A DNA stretch of 64,000 bases from a bacterium (GTDB lineage Bacteria > UBP6 > UBA1177), in contig JAFYIZ010000033.1 in the NCBI GenBank assembly GCA_017538365.1, forward strand, positions 1 through 64,000, in the 5' to 3' direction. Below are positions 16,387 through 25,990 of the stretch, piece by piece. The translations under genes were made by a program, and so were the position numbers. The notes beneath the pieces were generated by a model, which saw only the letters and a program-made list of their open reading frames with translations, was not told the origin of the DNA and made no database searches. The first letter of the stretch is position 1, and each line of letters opens with the position of its first letter.

Positions 16387-17838
16387 ATGAAAGTTTGTTT
16401 TATCAATCCTCCGTTTAAACCTGAATATGGAAAGTTTTCCCGTGAATCCCGCAGTCCCTCGATAGGCCACAGCGGTGTTTTGTATTATCCCCTCTGGCTG
16501 ATTTATGCGGCATGTGTAGCTGAAAAAAACGGTTTTGAAGTTGTATTTATTGATGCTCCGGCAAAACAGTTGAATAAGGAGCAGACTTTGGAGCGTGTTG
16601 CCAAAGAGGCTGCTGATGCAAAGTTGTTTGTGTTTGATACGAGTACTCCTTCCATTTACAGCGATGTCGAATTTGCCGGAACGATCAAGGACAAATATCC
16701 TGAAGCCTTTACGATGCTGGTCGGAACGCATCCTTCGGCGACTGCGGAAGAAACTATGGGAATCAGCACCAAAATCGACGGCCTTGCAAGACACGAATAT
16801 GACTACATCGTGCGTGATACGGCAATTGCGATCCGTGACGGCGGAGATTTTTCGACTGTTATGGGTTTGACCTGGAGAAAAGGTGATCAGGTCATCCACA
16901 ATCCCGATGCCGAGCATATTACCGATTTGGACGAAATTCCTTATGCAGCTGATTTCATCAAGCGTCATTTGACAGTAACGGACTATGTTTTTCCTGCAGC
17001 TGCATTTCCGGCAATTCAGATTTTTACAGGGCGCGGCTGTCCGGCTCAGTGCAATTTCTGTGTCTATCCGCAGACGCTTCACGGTCACAAATACCGTCTC
17101 CGTTCTCCAGAAAATGTTATCGGTGAAATTGAGTATATCATCAAGAATTTCCCGGATGTTAAGGAAATCGTGTTTGAAGACGACACTTTTACAATCAACA
17201 AGAAGCGTATGACCGAAATATGCAATCTGATACTTGAGCGGAAGATAAAAATCCGCTGGTTGTGCAATGCCCGCGTAAATCTGGATTACGAGACGATGGT
17301 GCTTATGAAAAAGGCGGGATGTCACCTGATTATTCCGGGAATAGAAAGCGTTGATCAGCAGATTTTGAACAATATCCACAAGGGAACGACGGTAGAGCAA
17401 ATTGAAGAATATGTCGCAAACGCCCGCAAAGCCGGTCTGATGATTCATGCATGCTATATGGTCGGCAACGAAGGTGAAACGCACGAAACGATGAATGCGA
17501 CTCTGGCTGCTGCTCTTCGTTTTAAAACAGATACTGCACAGTTCTTTCCTTTGATTCCGTATCCGGGAACCGGAGCATACAACTGGGCGAAAAGCAACGG
17601 ATATATCAGCGGCAAATACGACGATTACATTCTTGATGACGGTACATTGAACTGCGTTGTCAATACTCCCGAACTGAGTGCCCAGGAACTTGTTGATTTC
17701 TGTCAGATGGCACGAAAAAAATATTATCTGCGTCCGTGGTATATTTTCCACCGGATCGTGCGCGGATTGATGGATCTTGAAGATTTGAAGCGTTCCTTAA
17801 AGGCGTTCCGCAAGTTGAAAGAAACAATTTTTAAATAA
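16387..17838 (+). CDS. B12-binding-type radical SAM protein
   Basis: This encodes 483 residues. The N-terminal 150 residues have the cobalamin-binding-domain fold (FINPPF, LIYAACVAEKNG, GTHPSATAEE), without a clear DxHxxG motif. The radical SAM core begins near residue 217 with GRGCPAQCNFC, the CxxxCxxC site for the 4Fe-4S cluster that cleaves S-adenosylmethionine. EDDTFTINKKR and GIESVDQQIL are conserved core segments. The family includes methyltransferases and cyclases. In a glycan locus it may methylate or rearrange a sugar or lipid, but I cannot assign a substrate. Its GC and codon use resemble its neighbours. Confidence 0.85.
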   Translation: MKVCFINPPFKPEYGKFSRESRSPSIGHSGVLYYPLWLIYAACVAEKNGFEVVFIDAPAKQLNKEQTLERVAKEAADAKLFVFDTSTPSIYSDVEFAGTIKDKYPEAFTMLVGTHPSATAEETMGISTKIDGLARHEYDYIVRDTAIAIRDGGDFSTVMGLTWRKGDQVIHNPDAEHITDLDEIPYAADFIKRHLTVTDYVFPAAAFPAIQIFTGRGCPAQCNFCVYPQTLHGHKYRLRSPENVIGEIEYIIKNFPDVKEIVFEDDTFTINKKRMTEICNLILERKIKIRWLCNARVNLDYETMVLMKKAGCHLIIPGIESVDQQILNNIHKGTTVEQIEEYVANARKAGLMIHACYMVGNEGETHETMNATLAAALRFKTDTAQFFPLIPYPGTGAYNWAKSNGYISGKYDDYILDDGTLNCVVNTPELSAQELVDFCQMARKKYYLRPWYIFHRIVRGLMDLEDLKRSLKAFRKLKETIFK

Positions 17839-17843
17839 GCATA

Positions 17844-18812
17844 ATGAATTCTGTCGCCGGAAAGAAAATACACATTGTCAGCACAGTCAACGGCCAGGTT
17901 AACGAAGGAATGCGCAATGTGGCTACTCATATTGCAAGAGCTTTCGAAAAAAATAATGAAGTCAGATATTCAGGCCTGAAAGATATTCTTTCTATTGTCA
18001 GAAACAGTTGTTCCTGCGATGTTACAATGGTTTTTGCCCGTGCAAACAAACTTGTTTACTGGCTTAGCCGCATTATCGGTTTTTTCAGTAAAAATCTTTG
18101 GATTGTCTGCGTTCAGAAGCCGGATGACGATTTTGCTGCGCTGACTAAAAAACATCCGCTGAAAGCCGGTTATCTGACAATCGTAGAAAAAGATCTTGAT
18201 GCTGTTGCTGTCCGACCGGGATTCAGAAAGAAGCTTTTTGATGTCGGTATCAAGTCGGATAAATTTTCTCCGGTTGATAAACAGAGACAGACTGAACTGA
18301 AGAAAAAATATGGTTTTGATCCTGATCGTTTACTTGCCATTCATGTCGGACATTGTTCTGCAGGACGCGGCTTGGAGGATTTTGCCCTAATCAAAGATGC
18401 CGATAAAATGGTCGTCGCATCAGGAATGTTTGAAAATGCGAAAACGGTAAAAACTCTGGAAGATTACGGCGTAAAAATTCATAAAGGCTATCTTGAGCAT
18501 GTTGAAGAGATTTATCAGATGGCGGATGTTTACATTTTTCCGACGCATTCGACCGAATTTGTCATTTCAATTCCGCTTTCTGTTATGGAGGCTCTCTCTT
18601 GCGGAGTTCCAGTTGTCGGATATCAGGATTTTTCCAATCTTTCCGCTATTTCTGCAGAAGATGATGCGATATTGCTTATAGACGACAAAAGCGAACTTAA
18701 TGCTGCTGTGATCTGTACTGCGGCAAAAAAACGCGACAAAAGTTATTTGAAAATTGCAAAAACTTGGGAGCAGGTGGCTACCGATGTTTTGAATGTTGTA
18801 GGGAGGGATTAA
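17844..18812 (+). CDS. Glycosyltransferase, GT4-like
   Basis: This encodes 322 residues. The C-terminal half carries GT-B features: HVGHCSAGRGLEDF, a VYIFPTHSTEF segment and PLSVMEALSCGVPVVGYQ, with Glu placed as in the family-4 EX7E-type motif. The N-terminal half is poorly conserved. It starts 5 bases after the radical SAM gene and ends 1 base before the kinase-like gene, so it is part of the same transcript. Substrate unknown. Confidence 0.8.
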   Translation: MNSVAGKKIHIVSTVNGQVNEGMRNVATHIARAFEKNNEVRYSGLKDILSIVRNSCSCDVTMVFARANKLVYWLSRIIGFFSKNLWIVCVQKPDDDFAALTKKHPLKAGYLTIVEKDLDAVAVRPGFRKKLFDVGIKSDKFSPVDKQRQTELKKKYGFDPDRLLAIHVGHCSAGRGLEDFALIKDADKMVVASGMFENAKTVKTLEDYGVKIHKGYLEHVEEIYQMADVYIFPTHSTEFVISIPLSVMEALSCGVPVVGYQDFSNLSAISAEDDAILLIDDKSELNAAVICTAAKKRDKSYLKIAKTWEQVATDVLNVVGRD

Positions 18813-18813
18813 T

Positions 18814-19482
18814 ATGAAGCCTGCAATGATAAGTTTTATGGGGTTGGATGGTTCGGGAAAATCAACAAGTATTGATTACGCTTATGAGCAGTTGAAAAAG
18901 CGCGGCTATAAAGTCGAGATAGTGCGGGCTGCTTATGTCATAGTTGTGATGCACTGGATCATCAAACTCGGCAAAAAAATTCTGATGAAAAAGGAAAGCA
19001 ACCCGTTCGGCGGTGATTACAAGGCATATCTCGAGAGTATGAGGAAACAGGCTCAAAAAGGCGGTGTGTATAAGATTTTTTCCGCGATAACCACTTTGGA
19101 ATTCAAGCTCCAGATATTTTTCCGTATTTCTCTGAAACGCTTTCTCGGAACGACTCTGCTGGTAGACCGCTATATTTACGATAATATCGTGACTTATGCG
19201 GCAAACCTCGGTCTTGGTGAAGATTACATGAAACATGCTATGGACACGAAATGGAAAAACGCACCGCGCCCTGACTTGATCATCTATATCAAAACTCCGG
19301 TTGAAGTGTGCTGCAGCCGCAAAGACGATATTCCCGATCCGCTCTATCTGGAAATACGGAAACCTCTTTATGAAAAAGTGGCTGACATGTACGGTGCAAC
19401 GGTAATCGCCGGTGATCAGGATAAGCAGAAAATGCTGGATGAAGTGATGGAAGCTGTGGATAAAGTGCTTCCTGAAAAGTAA
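18814..19482 (+). CDS. Thymidylate-kinase-like P-loop kinase
   Basis: This encodes 222 residues. GLDGSGKSTS near 10-19 is a P-loop, LLVDRYIYDN near 111-120 matches the DR(Y/H) motif of thymidylate kinases, and DLIIYIKTPVEVCCSRK is the LID-side strand. Housekeeping Tmk has similar length, but this copy sits within a glycan locus. A long helical insert lies at about 40-95 (KKILMKKESN...). I suspect a dedicated kinase for a sugar, polyol or lipid rather than dTMP. Such paralogues are common in polysaccharide loci and are of unknown function. Confidence 0.75.
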   Translation: MKPAMISFMGLDGSGKSTSIDYAYEQLKKRGYKVEIVRAAYVIVVMHWIIKLGKKILMKKESNPFGGDYKAYLESMRKQAQKGGVYKIFSAITTLEFKLQIFFRISLKRFLGTTLLVDRYIYDNIVTYAANLGLGEDYMKHAMDTKWKNAPRPDLIIYIKTPVEVCCSRKDDIPDPLYLEIRKPLYEKVADMYGATVIAGDQDKQKMLDEVMEAVDKVLPEK

Positions 19483-19500
19483 TTTTTGGAGAAATACTGA

Positions 19501-20943
19501 ATGATAAAAAAACTGATAATCCTCGGCATTGACGGAATGGATAAGGATGTTGTTGTCAGGTATAAAGATAAACTGCCGCATTTATACGGTTTGATGAAAA
19601 AGAACGGTTTTCCGCATCTCACTTCTGTATTTCCTGCCGACACTATGCCCGCATGGTCAACTATCTATACCGGTATGGATCCTTCCGAGCACGGCATTAT
19701 AAATTTCGTCAATGTCGGCGCGAAGAACAATACCTATAAGCCGCTGGTGTTTGATGATTCCGCTTTTAAGGGAAAAACATTTTGGGATGTTCTCAATCAG
19801 CACGGAATAAGTTGTGCGGTAATCCTTCCCATGAATATCAAGGAAGGTTGGGAAATCAACGGATTGATGATTACGCGGCCTTATGAGGGAAAAATCCGCG
19901 TTTATCCGCAAAACAGGGAAAGTTTTTACAATCCGCGTTTCGATATACTCGGCACGGAAGGCAAGTTTACTTCAGAAAAGGATCTTGCGGGACTGCGTGA
20001 CGAGTTTTTCGCAAAAGTGAACGAAGAAATCCGGCTTACGAGGCTTGCAATAGAGAACGAAGATGCTGATGTTCTCTTCTCATATTTTTCCACTACCGAC
20101 GGTATTCAGCATGACTTCTGGCGGCACTGCGACCCGAATCATCCGGAATATCCTGGATCGAACGAGTATGGAAATGTGATTCGGGATATGTACGTCGCGA
20201 TGGATGAATATGTCGGTGAAGTTATGGAAAAACAGCCCGATACGCCGCTTCTGATTATGAGCGACCACGGTCACGGCGCGAGACCGGTTTATACCGTGCG
20301 TATCAACGAATTGCTGCGTCGCGGAGGTTTTCTTACGCCGAAAGGAGGTGGTGACGGATCAAAGCCGTCAGCAAAGAAAAAAATCAAAAAAGCGATAAAG
20401 AAAGCTGCTCTCGGCATTGTCAAAGGCATCGGATTACCCAAATGGGCAATGAAATTAGCAAAAAAATTTCCGGTTTGGAAAAGTCTTTTTGCATCGGCAG
20501 CCGATTTTGACTGGGATAAAACTCAGGCGTATCTGAGTGACCTGAGCGCACTTAAAAACTACAGCTACGGCGGCATCCGTCTTAATGATAATGTTGCAGA
20601 CAAAGATGCTCTGGCGGATAAGATAATCGAGTATCTGAAACCGGTCAAAATTGAGAGCGAAGAAAAGAATTTGTTTGAATGGATCGTGCGGACGAATACT
20701 TTCTATCATGGTCCCTATCTCAATAAATATCCTGAAATCATATATCAGATGGATGAACGCTGGGGCGGAGAGTGGGAACTCGGCAAAAACGTGTTCGAAA
20801 AAGGCGGTTTTATGTATATGATGTCTCCCGGTGGTCACAGATGGCGGACAGCAGTTTTGATGACCAATAATCTGAAACTTGAAAAACAAAATTATGAAAT
20901 GACTGATATCTATGAAATTATTATGGGTGCTTTAGATCAATAA
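19501..20943 (+). CDS. Alkaline-phosphatase-superfamily phosphodiesterase-like protein
   Basis: This encodes 480 residues with no signal peptide. IDGMDKDV near 10-17, SVFPADTMPAWSTIYTG (nucleophile Thr region) near 43-59, STTDGIQHDFWRH near 197, and MSDHGHG near 257 supply the metal-binding Asp and His residues of type I phosphodiesterases and nucleotide pyrophosphatases. It may hydrolyse a phosphodiester or transfer a phospho-group to a glycan in the cytoplasm. Similar proteins occur in polysaccharide loci without known substrate. It is encoded by the same transcript as the kinase-like gene 18 bases upstream. Confidence 0.85.
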   Translation: MIKKLIILGIDGMDKDVVVRYKDKLPHLYGLMKKNGFPHLTSVFPADTMPAWSTIYTGMDPSEHGIINFVNVGAKNNTYKPLVFDDSAFKGKTFWDVLNQHGISCAVILPMNIKEGWEINGLMITRPYEGKIRVYPQNRESFYNPRFDILGTEGKFTSEKDLAGLRDEFFAKVNEEIRLTRLAIENEDADVLFSYFSTTDGIQHDFWRHCDPNHPEYPGSNEYGNVIRDMYVAMDEYVGEVMEKQPDTPLLIMSDHGHGARPVYTVRINELLRRGGFLTPKGGGDGSKPSAKKKIKKAIKKAALGIVKGIGLPKWAMKLAKKFPVWKSLFASAADFDWDKTQAYLSDLSALKNYSYGGIRLNDNVADKDALADKIIEYLKPVKIESEEKNLFEWIVRTNTFYHGPYLNKYPEIIYQMDERWGGEWELGKNVFEKGGFMYMMSPGGHRWRTAVLMTNNLKLEKQNYEMTDIYEIIMGALDQ

Positions 20944-20956
20944 CAGGGTACAAAAC

Positions 20957-21433
20957 ATGAAAAAATATTTGAATGAATTAAGGCTTTGTATTATAAGAAT
21001 GTACCTTAAAATGAGATTCCATGGTAAGATTGATCTCGGTACAAATTTCAGAGTCCGAAAGCGTTTCTGTTGTCTTATTCGAAATGGAAAAGTTACCATT
21101 GGAGACAATGTTTCTTTCAATAACAACTGTTCTGTTACTGCTTTGAACAGTGTTAAAATTGGTAACGACACCATATTTGGCGAGGGGGTAAAAATATATG
21201 ACCATAATCATAGTTTCCACAAGGACGCTGGATTGATACGAACTCAACCTATAAAAATGGGAAGCGTAACTGTTGGAAATAATTGCTGGATTGGAAGCAA
21301 TGTCGTTTTGCTAAAAGGAACAGAAATAGGGGATGGGTGTGTAATTGGAGCTGGTTGTGTGATTTCGGGAAAAATTCCTATTAACACGCTTGTTAGATGT
21401 AACCAATCATTAACTTATGAAGAAATTAAATAA
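20957..21433 (+). CDS. Left-handed beta-helix acyltransferase
   Basis: This encodes 158 residues. Hexapeptide repeats run from about 45 to the end (VTIGDNVSFNNN, VKIGNDTIFGEGV, VTVGNNCWIGSNV, GDGCVIGAGCVI). YDHNHSFH near 80 holds the catalytic His typical of WcaF/WbbJ-like O-acetyltransferases. It probably acetylates a glycan sugar in the cytoplasm. From here on base composition becomes more AT-rich, suggesting separately acquired genes. It overlaps the next start by one base. Confidence 0.85.
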   Translation: MKKYLNELRLCIIRMYLKMRFHGKIDLGTNFRVRKRFCCLIRNGKVTIGDNVSFNNNCSVTALNSVKIGNDTIFGEGVKIYDHNHSFHKDAGLIRTQPIKMGSVTVGNNCWIGSNVVLLKGTEIGDGCVIGAGCVISGKIPINTLVRCNQSLTYEEIK

Positions 21434-22593
21434 TGCAAGAAAAGATGACTAAAAAAAAGATACTTGTTTGGGAAACTTTGGGAACAGTTTCCGGCGGTCA
21501 GAAAATGACCTTGACAATATTGGACATGCTCTCTGATCAGTATGAGTTCTGCTGTCTGATTCCAAAAGAGGGAATGCTTTCCGAAGAACTGAAAAAACGG
21601 AATATTTCTTATGTTTTGATGGGTGATCAGACGCTGCCGACCGGTGTTAAAGGGAAGCAGGTGATTTTTCGTTATGGATGGATGTCACTGAAAAATATAT
21701 GGAAATCCTGGGGAATCATCCGAAAATACAAACCTGATATGCTTTACTGTCCGGGACCTGCGGCTCTTCCGTGGAGTGCAATTTGCGGAATTCTGACGGA
21801 AAAGCCTGTAATCTGGCATCTGCATCATATTTTTCTGGACGGAGCTACAAAAAAACTGCTCAACATCTGCGGGAAATTTAATAGCGTCCGAAAAATTATT
21901 GCCGTATCGAATTGCGTGGGAAATCAGATTGTTGCTGATGCAGCTCATAAAAAAGTTGAAGTTCTCTACAATCCGGTCGATGTACAGAAATACGCCAACG
22001 GTGATTCAACTTCTATAAAAGCTGAAATTGAAAAGATTTTCGGATATAAACTCGACGACACCAGAAATGTCATCGGACATGTCGCTTTGGTTCAAAGATC
22101 GAAAAGACAGGATTTTGTCTTGAATGTAATTGCCGAATTGAAAAAACGAGGCATAAATTCTGTAGGAATATTTGCCGGAGAAGCCCGCGAGCCTGATTTT
22201 TTGGAGGAATTGAAGCAACACGCCAAAGATTTGAATATTTCTGATGATGTAACATTTCTCGGCAGACGCAGCGATATTCCGGATCTTCTTAAAATGACAG
22301 ATGTTCTGATGATTCCTTCTTCGTTTGAAGGTTTTCCTCTTGCAGGATTGGAAGCGGCTGCAGCCGGAGTTCCTGTGGCGGCATGCAATGTTGCCGGAGC
22401 GGAAGAATTTATCCGGGTAAGCGGAGACGGAGCCTGCTTCACTGAAAACAATGTTGAAGAGGCTGTAAAGGCGATTGAAACCATCATGGTGAGAAAAGCT
22501 GAAATGGCTGAAAACGGCAGAACATTTGCAGCTAAAATGTCTAATGCCGAGTATGCTTCGAGAATCGGAAAAGAGTTCGGGAAAATTGTGTGA
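21433..22593 (+). CDS. Family 4 glycosyltransferase
   Basis: This encodes 386 residues. The N-terminal domain has ETLGTVSGGQKMTL and WHLHHIF. The C-terminal domain has HVALVQRSKRQDF, VTFLGRRSDIPDLL, and PSSFEGFPLAGLEAAAAG, the Glu pair of the GT4 motif. It is a retaining GT-B glycosyltransferase, probably adding a sugar to the repeat unit. It follows the acetyltransferase (TAATG overlap) and precedes the polymerase. Confidence 0.88.
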   Translation: MQEKMTKKKILVWETLGTVSGGQKMTLTILDMLSDQYEFCCLIPKEGMLSEELKKRNISYVLMGDQTLPTGVKGKQVIFRYGWMSLKNIWKSWGIIRKYKPDMLYCPGPAALPWSAICGILTEKPVIWHLHHIFLDGATKKLLNICGKFNSVRKIIAVSNCVGNQIVADAAHKKVEVLYNPVDVQKYANGDSTSIKAEIEKIFGYKLDDTRNVIGHVALVQRSKRQDFVLNVIAELKKRGINSVGIFAGEAREPDFLEELKQHAKDLNISDDVTFLGRRSDIPDLLKMTDVLMIPSSFEGFPLAGLEAAAAGVPVAACNVAGAEEFIRVSGDGACFTENNVEEAVKAIETIMVRKAEMAENGRTFAAKMSNAEYASRIGKEFGKIV

Positions 22594-22612
22594 CAAGGCC
22601 GTGTAAGGATTT

Positions 22613-23851
22613 ATGAGAATAAAAGAAAAAAGCTTACTTCTTGTATTGATATCAGCTTTGTTTATATATAATACGTGTACTTTTATAAGGTTGCAGTATA
22701 GCTTCTATTTGGCAACATTTTTGTATGTGATTGTTTTTCTTTGGGCATTACAGGCAGGATGGTTAAAAAAAACATTTTTTCTGCATTCTTCCATTATAAA
22801 ATGGTTTGTGTTGCTTACCTGCTTCTCATCTTTAATCTATGTTCATGGCGGATCATATCAGTGGACAACATTTTTTGGTAGTTATATTCAAATTCTTTTT
22901 TGGATACTTGCATTTGAAATAGTAGCCAAAAATTTTTCTGAACAAGAGATAAAACACTATTTGAATATACATATTCTGCTGATGATATTTTGGTCGTTTG
23001 CAACCATTAGAGCTCTTGCAATGTATCCTATGGCTTCTCGTGCAATGTACGGACATGCTGCAGAAATATCGGATACTTCATTTCTGCATTCTATGGGATG
23101 TGGCGGATACGGTTTTATTTACGGTCTTGTATTTATCAGTATGGCTTTATTTCATAAATTATTGAAACAATGGAACAATATTAGTCAAAAAAAATTCTTG
23201 CTTTTGGTGCCGATTGTCATATTTGGTTACACAATTATTAAAGGTGCTTTTACAACAGCTCTTATTATGTTAATATTATCTGCTATATTATTGTTGTTTT
23301 ATGCGAGAACAGAAAAACACGGCATCGGTATTTTGCTTCTGTTTGCTACAGCAACATTTATATTTGGTTTTTATAGTGAATTTATAGATTTGATTTATGC
23401 AATAGGAGAATTGTTTGGCATAAATCTGTTTATGAATAAAATGGAAATGATAAATCAAGCTTTAAATGCCGAAGACATTGAGAGGCTTTCAAGGTTTCAA
23501 AACTATTATGCTTCATGGCTAGGTTTTATTGCCAATCCGATTGTTGGGTCAAGTGGAGCAGGTGGAGATTCTCAAATATTGGTTCATTTGTCATATATGG
23601 GGCTTGGCGGCTTGACGTATATAGGATTCCTTCATTCCGCTTTTACTGTTATGAAGAATTATATTGATAAACAGTTTGTTAATATTATTGAAATTCTGAC
23701 TGTTTTTCTTGCCTTATTCAATACTTTTAAAGATATGACTTCAATTTCAGTAGTTTTTTTCTTAACACCATGCTTGATGCTTGCTGATAAAAAATCTGAA
23801 GTTGCAAATGCAGCAAAAGACGAGGTAATCAATGAAAGTGTTTCTAATTAA
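22613..23851 (+). CDS. wzy: Wzy-like O-antigen/capsule polymerase
   Basis: This encodes 412 residues with about ten or eleven hydrophobic helices and a larger periplasmic loop between about 270 and 330. GAGGDSQILVHLSYMGLGG precedes the last helices. Wzy polymerases share topology rather than sequence, and this is the only such protein in the locus. It would join lipid-linked repeats at the periplasmic face. AAGGATTT precedes ATG. The low GC is typical of wzy genes. The downstream gene begins 20 bases inside it. Confidence 0.75.
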   Translation: MRIKEKSLLLVLISALFIYNTCTFIRLQYSFYLATFLYVIVFLWALQAGWLKKTFFLHSSIIKWFVLLTCFSSLIYVHGGSYQWTTFFGSYIQILFWILAFEIVAKNFSEQEIKHYLNIHILLMIFWSFATIRALAMYPMASRAMYGHAAEISDTSFLHSMGCGGYGFIYGLVFISMALFHKLLKQWNNISQKKFLLLVPIVIFGYTIIKGAFTTALIMLILSAILLLFYARTEKHGIGILLLFATATFIFGFYSEFIDLIYAIGELFGINLFMNKMEMINQALNAEDIERLSRFQNYYASWLGFIANPIVGSSGAGGDSQILVHLSYMGLGGLTYIGFLHSAFTVMKNYIDKQFVNIIEILTVFLALFNTFKDMTSISVVFFLTPCLMLADKKSEVANAAKDEVINESVSN

Positions 23852-25028
23852 CTCCTCATGTAACGGCAGCACTGGTAAAATCGCACGGTCGATCTGCTCT
23901 GTTTTGAAAGAATCTAGTAATGAATATTTTTTTGCTCATGGTATAGGTCATTATGATGATCCCAAATCATTAAGCCTGAGTAATTGGTTTGAATCACATT
24001 TGCACGATCAGCTTTCAAAACTGACAGGAATGCAGGGTTATTTTTCAATTTTCAGAACAATAGAACTGGTTCATAAATTAAAAGCAGAAGATCCGGATAT
24101 AATTCATCTTCACAATTTGCACGGCAATTATCTGTGTTTACCGATATTATTCCGATATTTAAAGAATAGCAGGGCTAAAATAGTTCTTACAATGCATGAC
24201 TGTTGGTGGTTCACAGGAAAGTGTGCCCACTTTACATTTGTAAAATGTGAAAGATGGAAAACAGGTTGCGGGAATTGTCCTCAATGGAGTGTGTATCCAA
24301 AGAGTTATTTTTTTGACCAAAGCAAAAGATGTCTTAATGATAAGAAAAAATGGCTAACTTCAATAGGGGATAGATTGACAATTGTTACTCCTTCTCAATG
24401 GCTTGCTAACTTGGTAAAGCAATCTTTTTTAAAGGATTATCCTGTAAAAGTTATCAATAATGGAATTGATCTAGAAGTATTCAAGCCGACAGTCAGCGGT
24501 TTTCGCGCCAAATATCATCTGGAAAACAAATTAGTTCTTCTTGGAGTTGCGTTCGCTTGGGGAGAACGCAAGGGTTTGGATGTGTTTGTCGAGTTGGCAA
24601 AACGCTTGGATGACAGATTTAAAATAGTTCTTGTCGGTACAAACGATAAGGTTGATAAGCAACTGCCTGAGAATATAATTTCTATTCACAAAACAAATAA
24701 TCAAACTGAATTGGCTGAAATTTATACTGCGGCAGATTTGTTTGTTAATCCTACAAGAGAAGAAGTGTTGGGACTAGTGAATATTGAAGCGCTTGCCTGC
24801 GGAACTCCGGTTATTACTTTCAAAACCGGAGGATCACCGGAATGTATAGATGAAACTTGCGGAAGAGTGGTTGAATGTGATGATTTGACTGCTTTAAGAA
24901 ATGAAATTGTTCGAATTTGCGAGACGCATCCTTATTCCGACACTGCTTGTCAAACAAGGGCGAAGAAGTTTGATGCGCAATCTAAGTTCAGAGAATATTT
25001 AAATATTTATTCAAAGTTAATAAAATAA
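23832..25028 (+). CDS. Family 4 glycosyltransferase, WcaC-like
   Basis: This encodes 398 residues. LINSSCNGSTGKIARSI near 4-20, HLHNLHGNYLCLP near 89-101 and TMHDCWWFTGKCAHF near 117-131 are characteristic of a GT4 subgroup in exopolysaccharide loci. A cysteine cluster follows (CERWKTGCGNCPQW), possibly structural zinc. NPTREEVLGLVNIEALACG near 298 holds the EX7E pair. It overlaps wzy by 20 bases. Confidence 0.87.
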   Translation: MKVFLINSSCNGSTGKIARSICSVLKESSNEYFFAHGIGHYDDPKSLSLSNWFESHLHDQLSKLTGMQGYFSIFRTIELVHKLKAEDPDIIHLHNLHGNYLCLPILFRYLKNSRAKIVLTMHDCWWFTGKCAHFTFVKCERWKTGCGNCPQWSVYPKSYFFDQSKRCLNDKKKWLTSIGDRLTIVTPSQWLANLVKQSFLKDYPVKVINNGIDLEVFKPTVSGFRAKYHLENKLVLLGVAFAWGERKGLDVFVELAKRLDDRFKIVLVGTNDKVDKQLPENIISIHKTNNQTELAEIYTAADLFVNPTREEVLGLVNIEALACGTPVITFKTGGSPECIDETCGRVVECDDLTALRNEIVRICETHPYSDTACQTRAKKFDAQSKFREYLNIYSKLIK

Positions 25029-25040
25029 AAAGGTGCTTTG

Positions 25041-25976
25041 ATGGAAGAAAATAAAAATAGTATGGTTTCAATAGTAATTCCAGCCTACAATGCTTCGAAT
25101 TATCTTGCCGAAGCAATAGATTCGGCCTTGGCTCAGACATATAAAAATATAGAAATAATTGTCGTCAATGATGGTTCCCCTGATAACGGTGCAACTCGAA
25201 AAGTCGCGGAAGCATACGGAGATAAAATTCGTTACTTTGAAAAACAAAACGGCGGTTGTGCATCAGCGCTTAATTTCGGTATTAAACAAATGAAAGGTTT
25301 TTGGTTTTCCTGGTTGTCTCACGATGATTTGTATTTGCCTACAAAAATTGAAGCGCTTATTTCATTGGTTGACCGGTATTCCTTGGATCCAGAAACAACG
25401 GTTCTCGGATGCAATGACTTGATTATGGGACCGAGCGGTAGAACATCAGCAAATTTATTCAATAATACGCTTGGAATTTTGAATCCTGTAAAAGCGTTTG
25501 GAGAAACGCTTAATAAAAATACATTTAATGGATGCGGATTACTGATACCCAAAGCGATTTTGGAGAATGTCGGAGATTTCCGTACAGATTATAAACACTT
25601 GCTTGACCGAGAACTTTGGATGCGTATTGCGGTTAAAGGTTTTAAATACTGTTATGCTGACGACCCGTTGGTAATTTCGAGAGTTCACAATAGTCAGATT
25701 ACAGTTAAAGCCCAGCAAAGTTTGTTTGATGAAGAAGAGTTGTTGATACGGGAATATGTGAACCCAGCGTCTCAACAGGATGGTTTCCTGGAACAGCTTT
25801 GTTTTTTTGCTGAAAAACGTCAACATTATAGACTCGGCAAGAAAATACAAAGTTTGTTGAAAGAACAAAAAAAACTTACTGCTAAGATACGGATTCAGAT
25901 ATTTCGTTGGAAAATTGACGGGGTGCTGAAAAAAATAGTTAGAAACAGCTATAAACAATTTTTAAGGAAAAAATAG
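25041..25976 (+). CDS. Family 2 glycosyltransferase
   Basis: This encodes about 311 residues. SIVIPAYNASNYLAEAIDS, VVNDGSPDNG and WLSHDDLYLP give a GT-A domain with its metal-binding Asp pair, and LLDRELWMRI is the ED-like catalytic region. ATG 25041 follows AAAAAGGTGC; a TTG one codon earlier is possible. The C-terminal 80 residues are basic and helical, as in membrane-associated transferases. Substrate unknown. Confidence 0.85.
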   Translation: MEENKNSMVSIVIPAYNASNYLAEAIDSALAQTYKNIEIIVVNDGSPDNGATRKVAEAYGDKIRYFEKQNGGCASALNFGIKQMKGFWFSWLSHDDLYLPTKIEALISLVDRYSLDPETTVLGCNDLIMGPSGRTSANLFNNTLGILNPVKAFGETLNKNTFNGCGLLIPKAILENVGDFRTDYKHLLDRELWMRIAVKGFKYCYADDPLVISRVHNSQITVKAQQSLFDEEELLIREYVNPASQQDGFLEQLCFFAEKRQHYRLGKKIQSLLKEQKKLTAKIRIQIFRWKIDGVLKKIVRNSYKQFLRKK

Positions 25977-25990
25977 TTTTAAATAAGGGG

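Noticed and set aside
16312-17751. A 479-codon minus-strand open frame
   Set aside because: It is antisense to a well-supported radical SAM gene with intact CxxxCxxC and has no domain or ribosome site.
18814-19482. The P-loop kinase as the housekeeping tmk
   Set aside because: Its place in the glycan operon and long insert make a dedicated paralogue more likely; I left the symbol blank.
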